This document shows, one piece after another, positions 15,902 to 23,726 of a stretch of 40,099 nucleotides of DNA. The position numbers and the translations under genes were made by a program. Each line of letters starts with the position of its first letter. The first letter of the stretch is position 1. Origin of the DNA: Gemmatimonadota bacterium (GTDB lineage Bacteria > Gemmatimonadota > Gemmatimonadetes > Gemmatimonadales > GWC2-71-9); assembly GCA_011390645.1 (NCBI GenBank), contig JAABRY010000017.1, positions 1-40,099 on the forward strand. The letters are read 5' to 3'. The notes below the pieces were generated by a model that was not told where the DNA came from, ran no database searches, and saw only the letters and a list, made by a program, of their open reading frames with translations.

Positions 15902-18562
15902 ATGATCCTCGAACGCCTAGCCGCCGCATTGGCCGACCGCTATACCCTCGACCGTGAGCTCGGCGCGGGCGGCATGGCCACCGTCTACCTCGCGCGCGAC
16001 CTCAAGCACGAGCGCGACGTGGCCATCAAGGTGTTGCGACCGGAGCTCGCGGCCGTGATCGGTGCCGATCGATTCCTGTCGGAGATTCGCACCACGGCAA
16101 ACCTGCAGCACCCGCACATCTTGCCGCTGTTTGACTCAGGCGCAACGCGCCTGAGTCATCCCGAGCAGAGCGAGGGATCTCAACAGTTCCTCTATTACGT
16201 CATGCCCTTCGTCGAGGGCGAGTCACTCCGCGATCGCCTCGACCGCGAAAAGCAGCTCCCGATCGCTGACGCTCTCCGCATCGCGAGCGAAGTGGCGAGT
16301 GCACTCGACTACGCCCATCGCCGCGGCATCATCCATCGCGACATCAAGCCCGAAAACATCCTGCTGCACGACGGCCAGGCGTTGGTCGCCGATTTCGGCA
16401 TCGCGCTCGCCGCCACCAGTGCGGGCTCCCGCATGACCGAAACCGGGATGTCGCTCGGCACGCCGCACTACATGTCTCCCGAACAGGCGATGGGCGAGCG
16501 CAGTCTGGATGCGCGCAGCGACATCTACGCGCTGGGCGCGATGACCTACGAGATGCTCGTGGGGGATCCACCGTTCACGGGGAGCACGGCGCAGGCCATC
16601 GTGGCCAAGGTGATGACCGAGAAGCCGGCCGCGCCGAGCCGGATGCGCGACACGATTCCCGCGTCGGTCGAGGACGCGGTGCTCACGGCGTTGCAGAAGT
16701 TGCCGGCTGATCGTTTCGCGAGTGCGGCGGAGTTCAGCGCCGCTCTCAAGGGCGGGGATGGCACCACGTCACGGCAGACGGTGGCATACCGGACCGCGGC
16801 ACCGGCGGGACCCGCGCGCTTCATCTGGCCAGCGCTCGCGGCTGTGGCCGTGGCCGCGGCGGCATGGGGGTGGCTGCGACCCACATCCGGGGACTTCGCT
16901 TCGGCAACGCTCCGGTATGCGGTGTCCCTTGATTCAATTGCCGTGGGTCGCGATGCGGTGGGACAACTCGCCGTGTCACCAGATGGCGAGTTGCTGGCCT
17001 ATGCGTACGGTCCCGATGACCGACTGATGCTACGGCGGCGCGATGCGGTGGAATTCTCGTCGCTGGCCGACACGGAGGATGCCCGCTCACCGTTCTTCTC
17101 GCCTGATGGCGAATCGCTGGGCTTTCTCAGGGGATCGCAGGTGATCGTCGTGCCGCTCGGCGGAGGACCACTCACCGTCTACACCGATTCCCTCGCCGGT
17201 GCACAGACGCCCGCCTGGGGTGACGACGGGTACATCTACGGGATCTACCGCGGGGAACCTGGCGGGTTGATGCGCATGCGTGCCGAACCGGGCGCACCGA
17301 TCGAGTCGTTCACCACCCTCGATCGCCCGGCGGGTGAGATCTGGCACCTCTTTCCGGACCCGCTCCCTGGCGGCCGCGGGGTGCTGTTCACGATGCAGCA
17401 CCCACAACGCGGCTACCACATCGCGGTGGCCGCGCCCGACGGCACCCACACCATCCTGTTGGAGGGAGCCCGCGCGCGCTATGCGAGCACTGGCCACCTC
17501 CTGTACACTACCATGGACGGTACCCTGTGGTCGGTCCCCTTTGATCCTGGCACGCTGCAGGTGACGGGCGATCCGTCGCGCGTGGCGACACAGCTCAAAC
17601 CATCCGTCGTCGGTCCGATCGAGTTCGCGATCTCACGGAACGGCACCCTGGCCTACACTGCGTCCGATGCCAGGACGAGTCGTGAACTCGTCTGGGTCAA
17701 CCGTGACGGCGGAGTGACGCCGGTGGACTCCACGTGGCGCGGGGACTTCGTCACCCCGGCGCTGTCACCGAACGATGACCGGATCGTGGTTACGCTCCGC
17801 GAGGGCGATGTCGCCGATCTCTGGGTACGCTCCACAAGTGCAGGCCAACCATCCCGTCTCACGTTCGGACAGGGCAAGAATGCTGGGGCTGTGTGGCACC
17901 CAAATGGGCAGTCGGTCGTATACCTCTCGGGGGAGAACCGACCGGAGGATGTCTGGATGAAACCCGTGGACGGCACCGCAGCTCCGACCCGGCTGACGAC
18001 TTCCGACCGGGCGATCTCCGAGGTGATCATGTCCCCCACCGGGCAGTCCGTGTTGGTCCGCACGACGACTTCGACCGCGGGCTCCGGAGACATCCTGGAA
18101 TTCACGTTGGGGGATTCTGTTGTGGTGCCGATCATCAGCAGCCCGGCCTTGGAGTATTCGCCGACCCTGTCGCCAGACGGTGCCTGGATGGCCTACGCCT
18201 CTGACGACAACGGACGACTCGAGATCTACGTGGTCCCATTTCCGATCCGTAGTGGAGTCCGTTGGCGCGTTTCAACGAATGGTGGGTCGATGCCGCTCTG
18301 GTCCCGCAATGGTCGCGAGATCTATTACGTGGATCGGATGTCGCGGTTGGTGGCTACCACCGTTACCACCGGAGGCAGCGTGCAGGTCGGAGCCACAATA
18401 GAGCTATTCAGTGTCTTGCCCTACGTGGTGGATGTCATCTCGCGCCGGAACTACGACGCAGATGCCAGCGGCAATCGCTTTTTGATGATCCGCGCCGTGG
18501 GTGGCCAGTCTGGCGAACAGGTGATCGTAACCGAGAACTGGCAGGGACCGACGTCGGAGTGA
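15902..18562 (+). CDS. K6: transmembrane Ser/Thr kinase with PD40 propeller and repeat insertion
   Basis: 886 residues. LGAGGMATVY (20-29), Lys43, HRDIKPEN (145-152), DFG (164-166) and SPEQAMGER are all present. Compared with K3, about a dozen extra residues (RLSHPEQSEGSQQ, 83-95) sit in the N-lobe turn between FDSG and LYYVMPF; they are encoded by a dispersed repeat that inserted in frame. A membrane helix at about 305-325 (WPALAAVAVAAAAWGWL) is followed by a PD40 propeller (VSPDGELLAYAYG, FSPDGESLGFLRG, LSPNDDRIVVTLR). The start giving MILERLAAALADRYTLDREL aligns with the other kinases; a GTG 54 bases upstream in R7 is in frame but less likely. A phosphatase gene follows 79 bases downstream. 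Confidence 0.95.
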   Translation: MILERLAAALADRYTLDRELGAGGMATVYLARDLKHERDVAIKVLRPELAAVIGADRFLSEIRTTANLQHPHILPLFDSGATRLSHPEQSEGSQQFLYYVMPFVEGESLRDRLDREKQLPIADALRIASEVASALDYAHRRGIIHRDIKPENILLHDGQALVADFGIALAATSAGSRMTETGMSLGTPHYMSPEQAMGERSLDARSDIYALGAMTYEMLVGDPPFTGSTAQAIVAKVMTEKPAAPSRMRDTIPASVEDAVLTALQKLPADRFASAAEFSAALKGGDGTTSRQTVAYRTAAPAGPARFIWPALAAVAVAAAAWGWLRPTSGDFASATLRYAVSLDSIAVGRDAVGQLAVSPDGELLAYAYGPDDRLMLRRRDAVEFSSLADTEDARSPFFSPDGESLGFLRGSQVIVVPLGGGPLTVYTDSLAGAQTPAWGDDGYIYGIYRGEPGGLMRMRAEPGAPIESFTTLDRPAGEIWHLFPDPLPGGRGVLFTMQHPQRGYHIAVAAPDGTHTILLEGARARYASTGHLLYTTMDGTLWSVPFDPGTLQVTGDPSRVATQLKPSVVGPIEFAISRNGTLAYTASDARTSRELVWVNRDGGVTPVDSTWRGDFVTPALSPNDDRIVVTLREGDVADLWVRSTSAGQPSRLTFGQGKNAGAVWHPNGQSVVYLSGENRPEDVWMKPVDGTAAPTRLTTSDRAISEVIMSPTGQSVLVRTTTSTAGSGDILEFTLGDSVVVPIISSPALEYSPTLSPDGAWMAYASDDNGRLEIYVVPFPIRSGVRWRVSTNGGSMPLWSRNGREIYYVDRMSRLVATTVTTGGSVQVGATIELFSVLPYVVDVISRRNYDADASGNRFLMIRAVGGQSGEQVIVTENWQGPTSE
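16133..16182. repeat. Dispersed GTCATCCCGAGC repeat inserted in K6 coding sequence
   Basis: GACTCAGGCGC, loop AAC and GCGCCTGAGTC form a perfect 11-base stem (16133-16157). It is followed by ATCCCGAGCAGAGCGAGGGA, the core of the repeat also found at 31609-31635. The reading frame stays open, adding residues to a surface turn of the kinase N-lobe. Confidence 0.75.
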
Positions 18563-18641
18563 ACAGGCGATCCTTCGGCGTGTCGCAGCGGCAGATACCG
18601 GAGTCTTCTTGCTTTCTCGCATTCTCGCTTTCGAGGTTGCC

Positions 18642-19526
18642 ATGCCAACAGAAGTCCGCACCACCCGCACGAGCAGCGTCGAGCCAGACCGTCCCCGCGA
18701 TGACGAGCTCGATCTCTTCGGCCTGACGCACACCGGCAACGTGCGCAAGAACAACCAGGACCACTTTCTGCTCGCCACCGTGCACCCGCAAGTGGTGCTC
18801 CACGGCACATCGCTGCCGGAAGCCGAGCGGATGCCGATGCGCGGGCAGCGCGTGGCGACCCTCATGCTGGTGGCGGATGGCGTGGGCGGCACGAGTGGTG
18901 GTGCGGAAGCGAGCCAGCTCGCCGTCGAGGCGATCATGAACTACGTCTCGGGATCGCTGCGTTGCTATCACCTCGCGGGTGACAGTCACGATGGCGAGTT
19001 CGAGGAGGCGCTCCGCACCGCCGCGTTCGAGGCGCACGCCAAGGTGCGCGCCGAGGCCGCGTCGCACCCGGACACGCCGAAGATGGCCACGACACTCACC
19101 ATCGCGATCGTGACCTGGCCGTGGGTCTATGTGGTGCAAGTGGGCGACTCGCGTTGTTATCGCTATGTCCCCGGCGACATGCACCAGATGACGAAGGACC
19201 AGACGATGGCGCAGGCGCTCGCCGACCAGGGTGCGCTGCCGCGCGAGAAGATCACGATGTCGCCACTCAACAACGTCCTCGTGAGCGCCATCGGCGGCGA
19301 CACCGCCGAACCCGACGTGATCCGCTTCGACATCCGCGACCGCCGCTCACTGCTGCTGCTCTGCACCGACGGCCTCACCAAGCATGTCAGCGATGCCGAG
19401 ATTGCTGACCACATTGACCGGATGACCTCCGCCGAGCAACTCTGTCGCGACCTGCTGGCCCTCGCCTTGGAGCGCGGTGGCAGCGACAACGTGACGATCC
19501 TGGCGGGGCGGGCGCCCAAGCAGTGA
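18642..19526 (+). CDS. PP2C-family protein phosphatase
   Basis: 294 residues. PP2C motifs in order: GNVRKNNQDHF with Asp40, LVADGVGG with Asp79, ATTLTIAIV, VGDSRCYRY (168-175), CTDGLTKHVSDAEI with Asp243 and GGSDNVTIL with Asp282. All metal-coordinating aspartates are present. It has no membrane segment, so it acts in the cytoplasm on phospho-Ser/Thr. An inserted loop (about residues 47-70) between the first two motifs is longer than usual. An upstream in-frame start at 18609 exists, but ATG 18642 has GAGG nearby. Its position after six kinases suggests it reverses their phosphorylation. Confidence 0.94.
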   Translation: MPTEVRTTRTSSVEPDRPRDDELDLFGLTHTGNVRKNNQDHFLLATVHPQVVLHGTSLPEAERMPMRGQRVATLMLVADGVGGTSGGAEASQLAVEAIMNYVSGSLRCYHLAGDSHDGEFEEALRTAAFEAHAKVRAEAASHPDTPKMATTLTIAIVTWPWVYVVQVGDSRCYRYVPGDMHQMTKDQTMAQALADQGALPREKITMSPLNNVLVSAIGGDTAEPDVIRFDIRDRRSLLLLCTDGLTKHVSDAEIADHIDRMTSAEQLCRDLLALALERGGSDNVTILAGRAPKQ

Positions 19527-19604
19527 GGGGGAATTGCGTGAGGGGGAACACTGGACCCATGGGAAAGTTGATCTCGCCGAGGTGGCCCTGAGGTTCCCCC
19601 TCAC
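19523..19604. terminator. Convergent inverted repeat GTGAGGGGGAAC / GTTCCCCCTCAC
   Basis: Perfect 12-base arms at 19538-19549 and 19593-19604 lie between the convergent phosphatase and potD genes; a second copy of the left arm (GTGAGGGGGAA) begins at 19523 inside the phosphatase stop. The wide loop and lack of T-tract make a bidirectional terminator only plausible. Confidence 0.45.
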
Positions 19605-19641
19605 CCCTCACCCGAGCTGTTCTCCGTTGTCTGTTCCCTGC

Positions 19642-20736
19642 CTACCCCGCCTTCACCTCGGTCCACACCCGATCCCACAGCTCGGTTGCCGCACCGAGAT
19701 CTTCCTGAAATTCCATTCGTGCGAGGAAGGCGGCGTCCGGAAGCCGCACCGGCTCCTCCATCAGTTCGACTGCCCGCTCGTTGCACGGCCCGAAGCCGGT
19801 CTCTTCGGCGATCTCCACGGCGATTTCGGGGCGCAGCACGTACCGCAGGAAGGCGTGAGCAGCGTTCCGATGCGGCGCATTGCGTGGGATGGCGAGGAAG
19901 TCGGTGAAGATGTTGGATCCCTCCGCAGGGATCACCAAACGGATGTTCGGCTCCTCCATCGCCGCGGCCCGTGCGTCGCCATCCCAGAGCTGCGCGATGG
20001 CGATGTCCCCGCTGATCAGCTGTCCCTTGACCGGCGTGTTCACATAGGCGCGCAGGTTGGCCTTGATGGTTCGGGCATCCGCGCCTGCCGCCCGTACCAA
20101 GGCAGGATCAGTGCTGTTGAGGGAGTGGCCGCGCCACTTGAGCATGGCGCCGAGCACCTCACGGCCGTCATCCAGCATCGTCATCGTCGCACCGCTGGAC
20201 GCAAACACGCCCCACCCCGTGGGAGCCCCAACGAGGTCCTGTCGATAGGCGATCCCCGTCATCCCCCACTGGTACGGCATCCCGTAGCGTCCCTGCGGAT
20301 CACGCGCGGAATCATGGAAGAACGCACCTATCGCCTCCCACCCCGGCAGGGCGGCGTGATCGAGCGGTGCGAGCAGACCACCGTCGCGCAGCACCGGAAC
20401 CAGGTAGCCGGTCGGGCCGATCAGGTCATAGCCACTGCCGCCCGCCACCAGCTTGGCGACCATCTCCTCGTTGCTCTCGAAGGTGTCGTAGATGATCCGC
20501 ACCCCCGTCTCCTGCTCGAAGCGCTCGAGGGTGCCGCGACCGATGTAGTCGCTCCAGTTGAAGATCCGCAGTTCGTCCTCGAGCGGCCCGTCGGCAGGCG
20601 GCGCCACCTCGTTGGGGGGGGGAGCCTCGCGCCGGGTCACGCACCCCCACAGTAGCGAGGTGGTGGGCAACGACAAGCCGAGTCGCAGGCAGTACCGGAC
20701 GAACGCTCTGCGCCCATGCCCCCGTTCACCGTTCAC
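19642..20736 (-). CDS. potD: Polyamine ABC transporter substrate-binding lipoprotein
   Basis: 364 residues. It begins with RRAFVRYCLRLGLSLP and lipobox-like LLWGC, so it is likely membrane-anchored outside the cytoplasm; the twin arginine could mean Tat export. LRIFNWSDYIGRGTLERFEQ is the PotD signature strand, followed by IIYDTFESNEEMVAKL and YDLIGPTGYLV, as in spermidine/putrescine binders. The start is GTG inside a run of GTGAACG heptamers, 17 bases after the potC stop. It is the last gene of the potABCD-like operon. Substrate choice between putrescine and spermidine cannot be read from sequence. Confidence 0.92.
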   Translation of the reverse strand: MNGERGHGRRAFVRYCLRLGLSLPTTSLLWGCVTRREAPPPNEVAPPADGPLEDELRIFNWSDYIGRGTLERFEQETGVRIIYDTFESNEEMVAKLVAGGSGYDLIGPTGYLVPVLRDGGLLAPLDHAALPGWEAIGAFFHDSARDPQGRYGMPYQWGMTGIAYRQDLVGAPTGWGVFASSGATMTMLDDGREVLGAMLKWRGHSLNSTDPALVRAAGADARTIKANLRAYVNTPVKGQLISGDIAIAQLWDGDARAAAMEEPNIRLVIPAEGSNIFTDFLAIPRNAPHRNAAHAFLRYVLRPEIAVEIAEETGFGPCNERAVELMEEPVRLPDAAFLARMEFQEDLGAATELWDRVWTEVKAG

Positions 20737-20762
20737 CGTTCACCCTTTCCGTTCACCGTTCA
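20722..20762. repeat. CCGTTCA heptamer repeats at potC-potD junction
   Basis: Three tandem units (20722-20742), a six-base break, then two more (20749-20762). On the minus strand the unit reads TGAACGG, and successive units offer GTG start codons every seven bases and a TGA stop. The potC stop and the potD start both lie in these units. Confidence 0.8.
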
Positions 20763-21574
20763 CCGTCCCGGCGGCTGGGAGGGACGTTCCCGCCGATCGC
20801 TGTTCGCCGCTCGCCGTTCGCCGCGAGTCGCGCAGCGACGAGCAACAGCACCGTCGTCCCCACCACCAGGAGGGTCGACAGGGCGTTGACCGTCGGCTCC
20901 ACCGTCCGCCGCACCATCCCGTAGATGACCAACGGCAGCGTGCTCGTGCCCGGACCCGCGGTGAAGAAGGTGATCACGAAGTCATCGAACGAGAGCGTGA
21001 AGGCGAGCAGCGCAGCGGCCAGCACACCCGGGGCCAGCTGCGGCAGCGTGACCCGCCGAAATGCGGTGATCTCGTCTGCTCCCAACAGCAGGGCCGCTTC
21101 CTCGAGCGATCGGTCCATCCCGCGCAGTCGGGCGCCGACCACCAGAATGGTGAAGGGCAGGCAGAACGTCGCATGGGCAATGATCACGGTGCCCAACCCG
21201 AGCGAGACGCCGGCCCCCGCGAAGAGCACCAGCAGCGAGATACCGGCCACCACTTCCGGGGTGACGATCGGCAGTGTGAGCAGCGATTCCGCCGCGCGCA
21301 TCGCTCGCCCACGCCCGCGCGCAAGTGCCAGTGCAGCAATCGTCCCCAGCGCGGTCGCGATCACCGTCGCGGTCACCCCGACGACCAGAGAGGTCCGCAG
21401 CGCCTCGAGCAGGTCGGCCCGGTCGCCCAGTCGACGATACCATTCCAGCGTGAAGCCATCCCATCGTGCACCCGTTCGTGAGGCATTGAAGCTCCACGCC
21501 ACCAGCAACAGCATCGGGAGATGCAATGCGGCAAACCCGACCAGCGCAATGATCGGCACGATGCGGCGCGTCAC
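20753..21574 (-). CDS. potC: Polyamine ABC transporter permease
   Basis: 273 residues from a GTG that overlaps the potB stop (GTGA). Five or six membrane helices, starting IVPIIALVGFAALHLPMLLL. The permease coupling motif EEAALLLGADEITAFRRVTL (EAA loop) is present, as is LPLVIYGMV, typical of PotC. A longer frame upstream would overlap potB by 100 bases and is rejected. The C-terminal tail runs into heptamer repeats. Confidence 0.92.
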   Translation of the reverse strand: MTRRIVPIIALVGFAALHLPMLLLVAWSFNASRTGARWDGFTLEWYRRLGDRADLLEALRTSLVVGVTATVIATALGTIAALALARGRGRAMRAAESLLTLPIVTPEVVAGISLLVLFAGAGVSLGLGTVIIAHATFCLPFTILVVGARLRGMDRSLEEAALLLGADEITAFRRVTLPQLAPGVLAAALLAFTLSFDDFVITFFTAGPGTSTLPLVIYGMVRRTVEPTVNALSTLLVVGTTVLLLVAARLAANGERRTAIGGNVPPSRRDGER

Positions 21575-22446
21575 GAGGCCTCTTCCGGGTCGCGCCACCG
21601 CAATCGCACCAACATCGCGAGCAACACCACGCCGAGTAGCACCAGCGACAGCGCCGACCCGAACGGCCAATTCCGTGCGGTGGTGAACTGGTTCTGCACC
21701 AGGTTGCCGACCAGCATCACCTTCGCGCCGCCCAGGAGGTCGGGCGTGAGGAAGGCGCCGAGGGCGGGGACGAAGACCAACAGCCCGCCGGCCACGACAC
21801 CCGGCCGGGACAATGGCCAGGTGACGCGCGAGAAGCGACGCCAGCCGCGTGCCCCGAGGGCTTCGGCCGCCTCATCGAGAGCCGGGTCGAGCTTGTCGAG
21901 GGAGGCATGGATCGGCAGCACCGCAAACGGCAGGAAACCGGTCACCAACCCGAAGAGGACCGCGCCCGGGGTATACAACAGTTGGATCGGTGACCCGATG
22001 ATCCCCAGGCCCAGCAGCACCTGGTTCACCGCCCCGGAATCACGGAGCAGGAAGATCATGGCGTAGGTGCGCACGAGAAAGGAGGTCCAGAACGGCAATA
22101 CGACCAGAAAGAGCAAGGCATTCCGCCAACGCCCGGCGCGGGTGATGGCCAATGCCATCGGGTAGGCGAGGAGGAGTGCGAACACTGTGGCCACCGTGGC
22201 CAGCCACAACGAGCGGAGAAGCACCTCGACATAGATCGGATCGAGCAAGCGCTCGAGTGCAGCGATGCTCCACCCCTCGTGGACTCCGCCGAGAATGTGG
22301 CGGGGCCGCGCGGCGTAGGTGGCCATGATGCCGAGCGGGATGGCGAAGAAGGCGAGCAACCACACCCCGGCCGGCAGGAGCAGGAGCGCCTCGCCGAGGA
22401 CCGGATGACGCGCCGTGAGTCGGAGGAGTCGAGTGCGGACCGTCAC
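21571..22446 (-). CDS. potB: Polyamine ABC transporter permease
   Basis: 291 residues from a GTG overlapping the potA stop (GTGA). Opening helix LLLLPAGVWLLAFFAIPLGI, then the PotB-like region YVEVLLRSLWLATVATVFAL and NALLFLVVLPFWTSFLVRTY. The EAA loop is DEAAEALGARGWRRFSRVTW. It pairs with PotC to form the membrane channel. Overlaps of four bases on both sides show tight translational coupling with potA and potC. Confidence 0.93.
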   Translation of the reverse strand: MTVRTRLLRLTARHPVLGEALLLLPAGVWLLAFFAIPLGIMATYAARPRHILGGVHEGWSIAALERLLDPIYVEVLLRSLWLATVATVFALLLAYPMALAITRAGRWRNALLFLVVLPFWTSFLVRTYAMIFLLRDSGAVNQVLLGLGIIGSPIQLLYTPGAVLFGLVTGFLPFAVLPIHASLDKLDPALDEAAEALGARGWRRFSRVTWPLSRPGVVAGGLLVFVPALGAFLTPDLLGGAKVMLVGNLVQNQFTTARNWPFGSALSLVLLGVVLLAMLVRLRWRDPEEAS

Positions 22447-23555
22447 GACTCGAGCACCTGCGCATCCTGCGGCAACCATGCCACCTCGACGGCCTGACCG
22501 ACCTGCCATTGGAGCGGGTTCTGCAGGATCCCCTCGTTGCGGAGCGCCACGCGCACCAGCGTCCCCCCCCCAACGTCCACGACAACGTGCAGCGTCTCCC
22601 CCAGGAAGACGATCTCGACGATCGTGCCGGCCAGCGCGTTCTCGTCGGGGGGCGCCTCACCAGGAAGGAAGAGGTCATGCCACTCCGGTCGCACCGCGAT
22701 CGCGACCCTTTCACCTTTCACCCAACCGCGATCCCTCGGGATACGCCAGAGTCGACCATCCGCCTGGCGGGCGGCAACAATTCGGGCGTCATCCCCCTCG
22801 GTGACCACCCCCTCGAAGAAGTTCGCCTCCCCGATGAAGTCCGCGACGAACGCGGTGCGGGGTTCCTCGTAGACCTGGGCCGGCGTGCCAAGCTGCGCGA
22901 CTCGCCCCTCATGCATGACCGCCACCCGGTCACTCATCACCAGCGCTTCTTCCTGATCATGCGTGACGAGGATGAAGGTGATCCCGAGTTGGCGGTTGAG
23001 GCGCTTGAGCTCGAACTGCATCTCCTTGCGGAGCTGCAGGTCGAGCGCGGCGAGCGGTTCATCGAGGAGCAGGATCGGTGGCTCGAGCACGAGTGCGCGG
23101 GCCAGCGCCACCCGCTGCTTCTGCCCGCCGGAGAGTTCGGTCGGCCGACGCCGTGCAAAGGTTGCAGGATCGAGCCGCACCAGCTCAAGCGCGCGCCCCA
23201 CCCGCTCGCCGATCTCCGTCGCCGGCACCCGACGCTCCTCGAGGCCGAAGGCGACGTTGCGTTCGACGTTGAGGTGCGGGAAGAGGGCGTAGCTCTGGAA
23301 GACCATCCCCACGGGGCGTTCCCATGGACGCCGGGCGGTGACCACTTCGCCCAGCATCCGGATCTCGCCGCCGTTCTCGGGGACATCAAAGCCGGCGATC
23401 ATCCGGAGCGTCGTCGTCTTGCCGCACCCCGACGGACCGAGCAACGAAAAAAACTCCCCCTGGGCCACGCTGAAGGACACCCCGTCCACAGCTGGGGTGC
23501 CACCGAAACGTCGTGAGACGTTGCGGAGTTCGAGGACGGGTGGGGTGGTGGGCAC
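22443..23555 (-). CDS. potA: Polyamine ABC transporter ATPase
   Basis: 370 residues from GTG. Walker A LLGPSGCGKTTTL (38-50), signature LSGGQKQRVALARAL, Walker B ILLLDEPLAALD, H-loop THDQEEA, and a C-terminal TOBE-type regulatory region (VAIAVRPEWHDLF). It powers import by PotB/PotC. It is the first gene of the operon; TATATT at 23566-23571 on this strand lies 10 bases before the start, giving a very short leader. Confidence 0.95.
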   Translation of the reverse strand: MPTTPPVLELRNVSRRFGGTPAVDGVSFSVAQGEFFSLLGPSGCGKTTTLRMIAGFDVPENGGEIRMLGEVVTARRPWERPVGMVFQSYALFPHLNVERNVAFGLEERRVPATEIGERVGRALELVRLDPATFARRRPTELSGGQKQRVALARALVLEPPILLLDEPLAALDLQLRKEMQFELKRLNRQLGITFILVTHDQEEALVMSDRVAVMHEGRVAQLGTPAQVYEEPRTAFVADFIGEANFFEGVVTEGDDARIVAARQADGRLWRIPRDRGWVKGERVAIAVRPEWHDLFLPGEAPPDENALAGTIVEIVFLGETLHVVVDVGGGTLVRVALRNEGILQNPLQWQVGQAVEVAWLPQDAQVLES

Positions 23556-23565
23556 GGGAGGGACA

Positions 23566-23571
23566 AATATA
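23566..23571 (-). promoter_or_regulatory. Putative -10 box of the pot operon
   Basis: TATATT on the minus strand, in an AT-rich spot (ACAAATATAAAGG on plus), ends 10 bases before the potA GTG. It fits TAnnnT and implies a leader of only a few bases. Confidence 0.45.
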
Positions 23572-23580
23572 AAGGCAAGG

Positions 23581-23697
23581 GGTGAGGGGTGAGGGGGAAC
23601 TGGGGTGAAACGTGAAAGGTGAAAGGGGTTCGATTCCGTTTCACCTTTGACCTTTCACCTCGCGCGGCCGCAGGCCGCGCCCCCCTCACCCCTCACC
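23581..23697. terminator. Nested inverted repeat of GTGAGGGG / GTGAAAGG units
   Basis: The outer arms GGTGAGGGGTGAGGGGG (23581-23597) and CCCCCTCACCCCTCACC (23681-23697) are perfect complements over 17 bases. The inner arms (from 23604 and to 23660) match over about 21 bases with three mismatches. The 8-base stem GCGCGGCC, loop GCA, GGCCGCGC is at 23662-23680. Together they form a cruciform-capable block downstream of the barrel gene and upstream of potA. A terminator role is inferred. Confidence 0.6.
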
Positions 23698-23726
23698 TCA
23701 CCGCGGCGTCAGCCGCGTCCCCTGCT

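Noticed and set aside
15480-15905. 141-codon plus-strand frame across the RAYT gene and R7
   Set aside because: Its first part is antisense to the transposase; only the R7 part is of interest, and that is covered by the mini-ORF finding.
19534-20655. Long plus-strand open frame (373 codons) opposite potD
   Set aside because: The minus strand has PotD motifs and a lipoprotein signal; the plus frame has no recognisable domain and reflects GC-rich codon bias.
22509-23516. Long plus-strand open frame opposite potA
   Set aside because: It mirrors the ABC ATPase with Walker and signature motifs on the minus strand.
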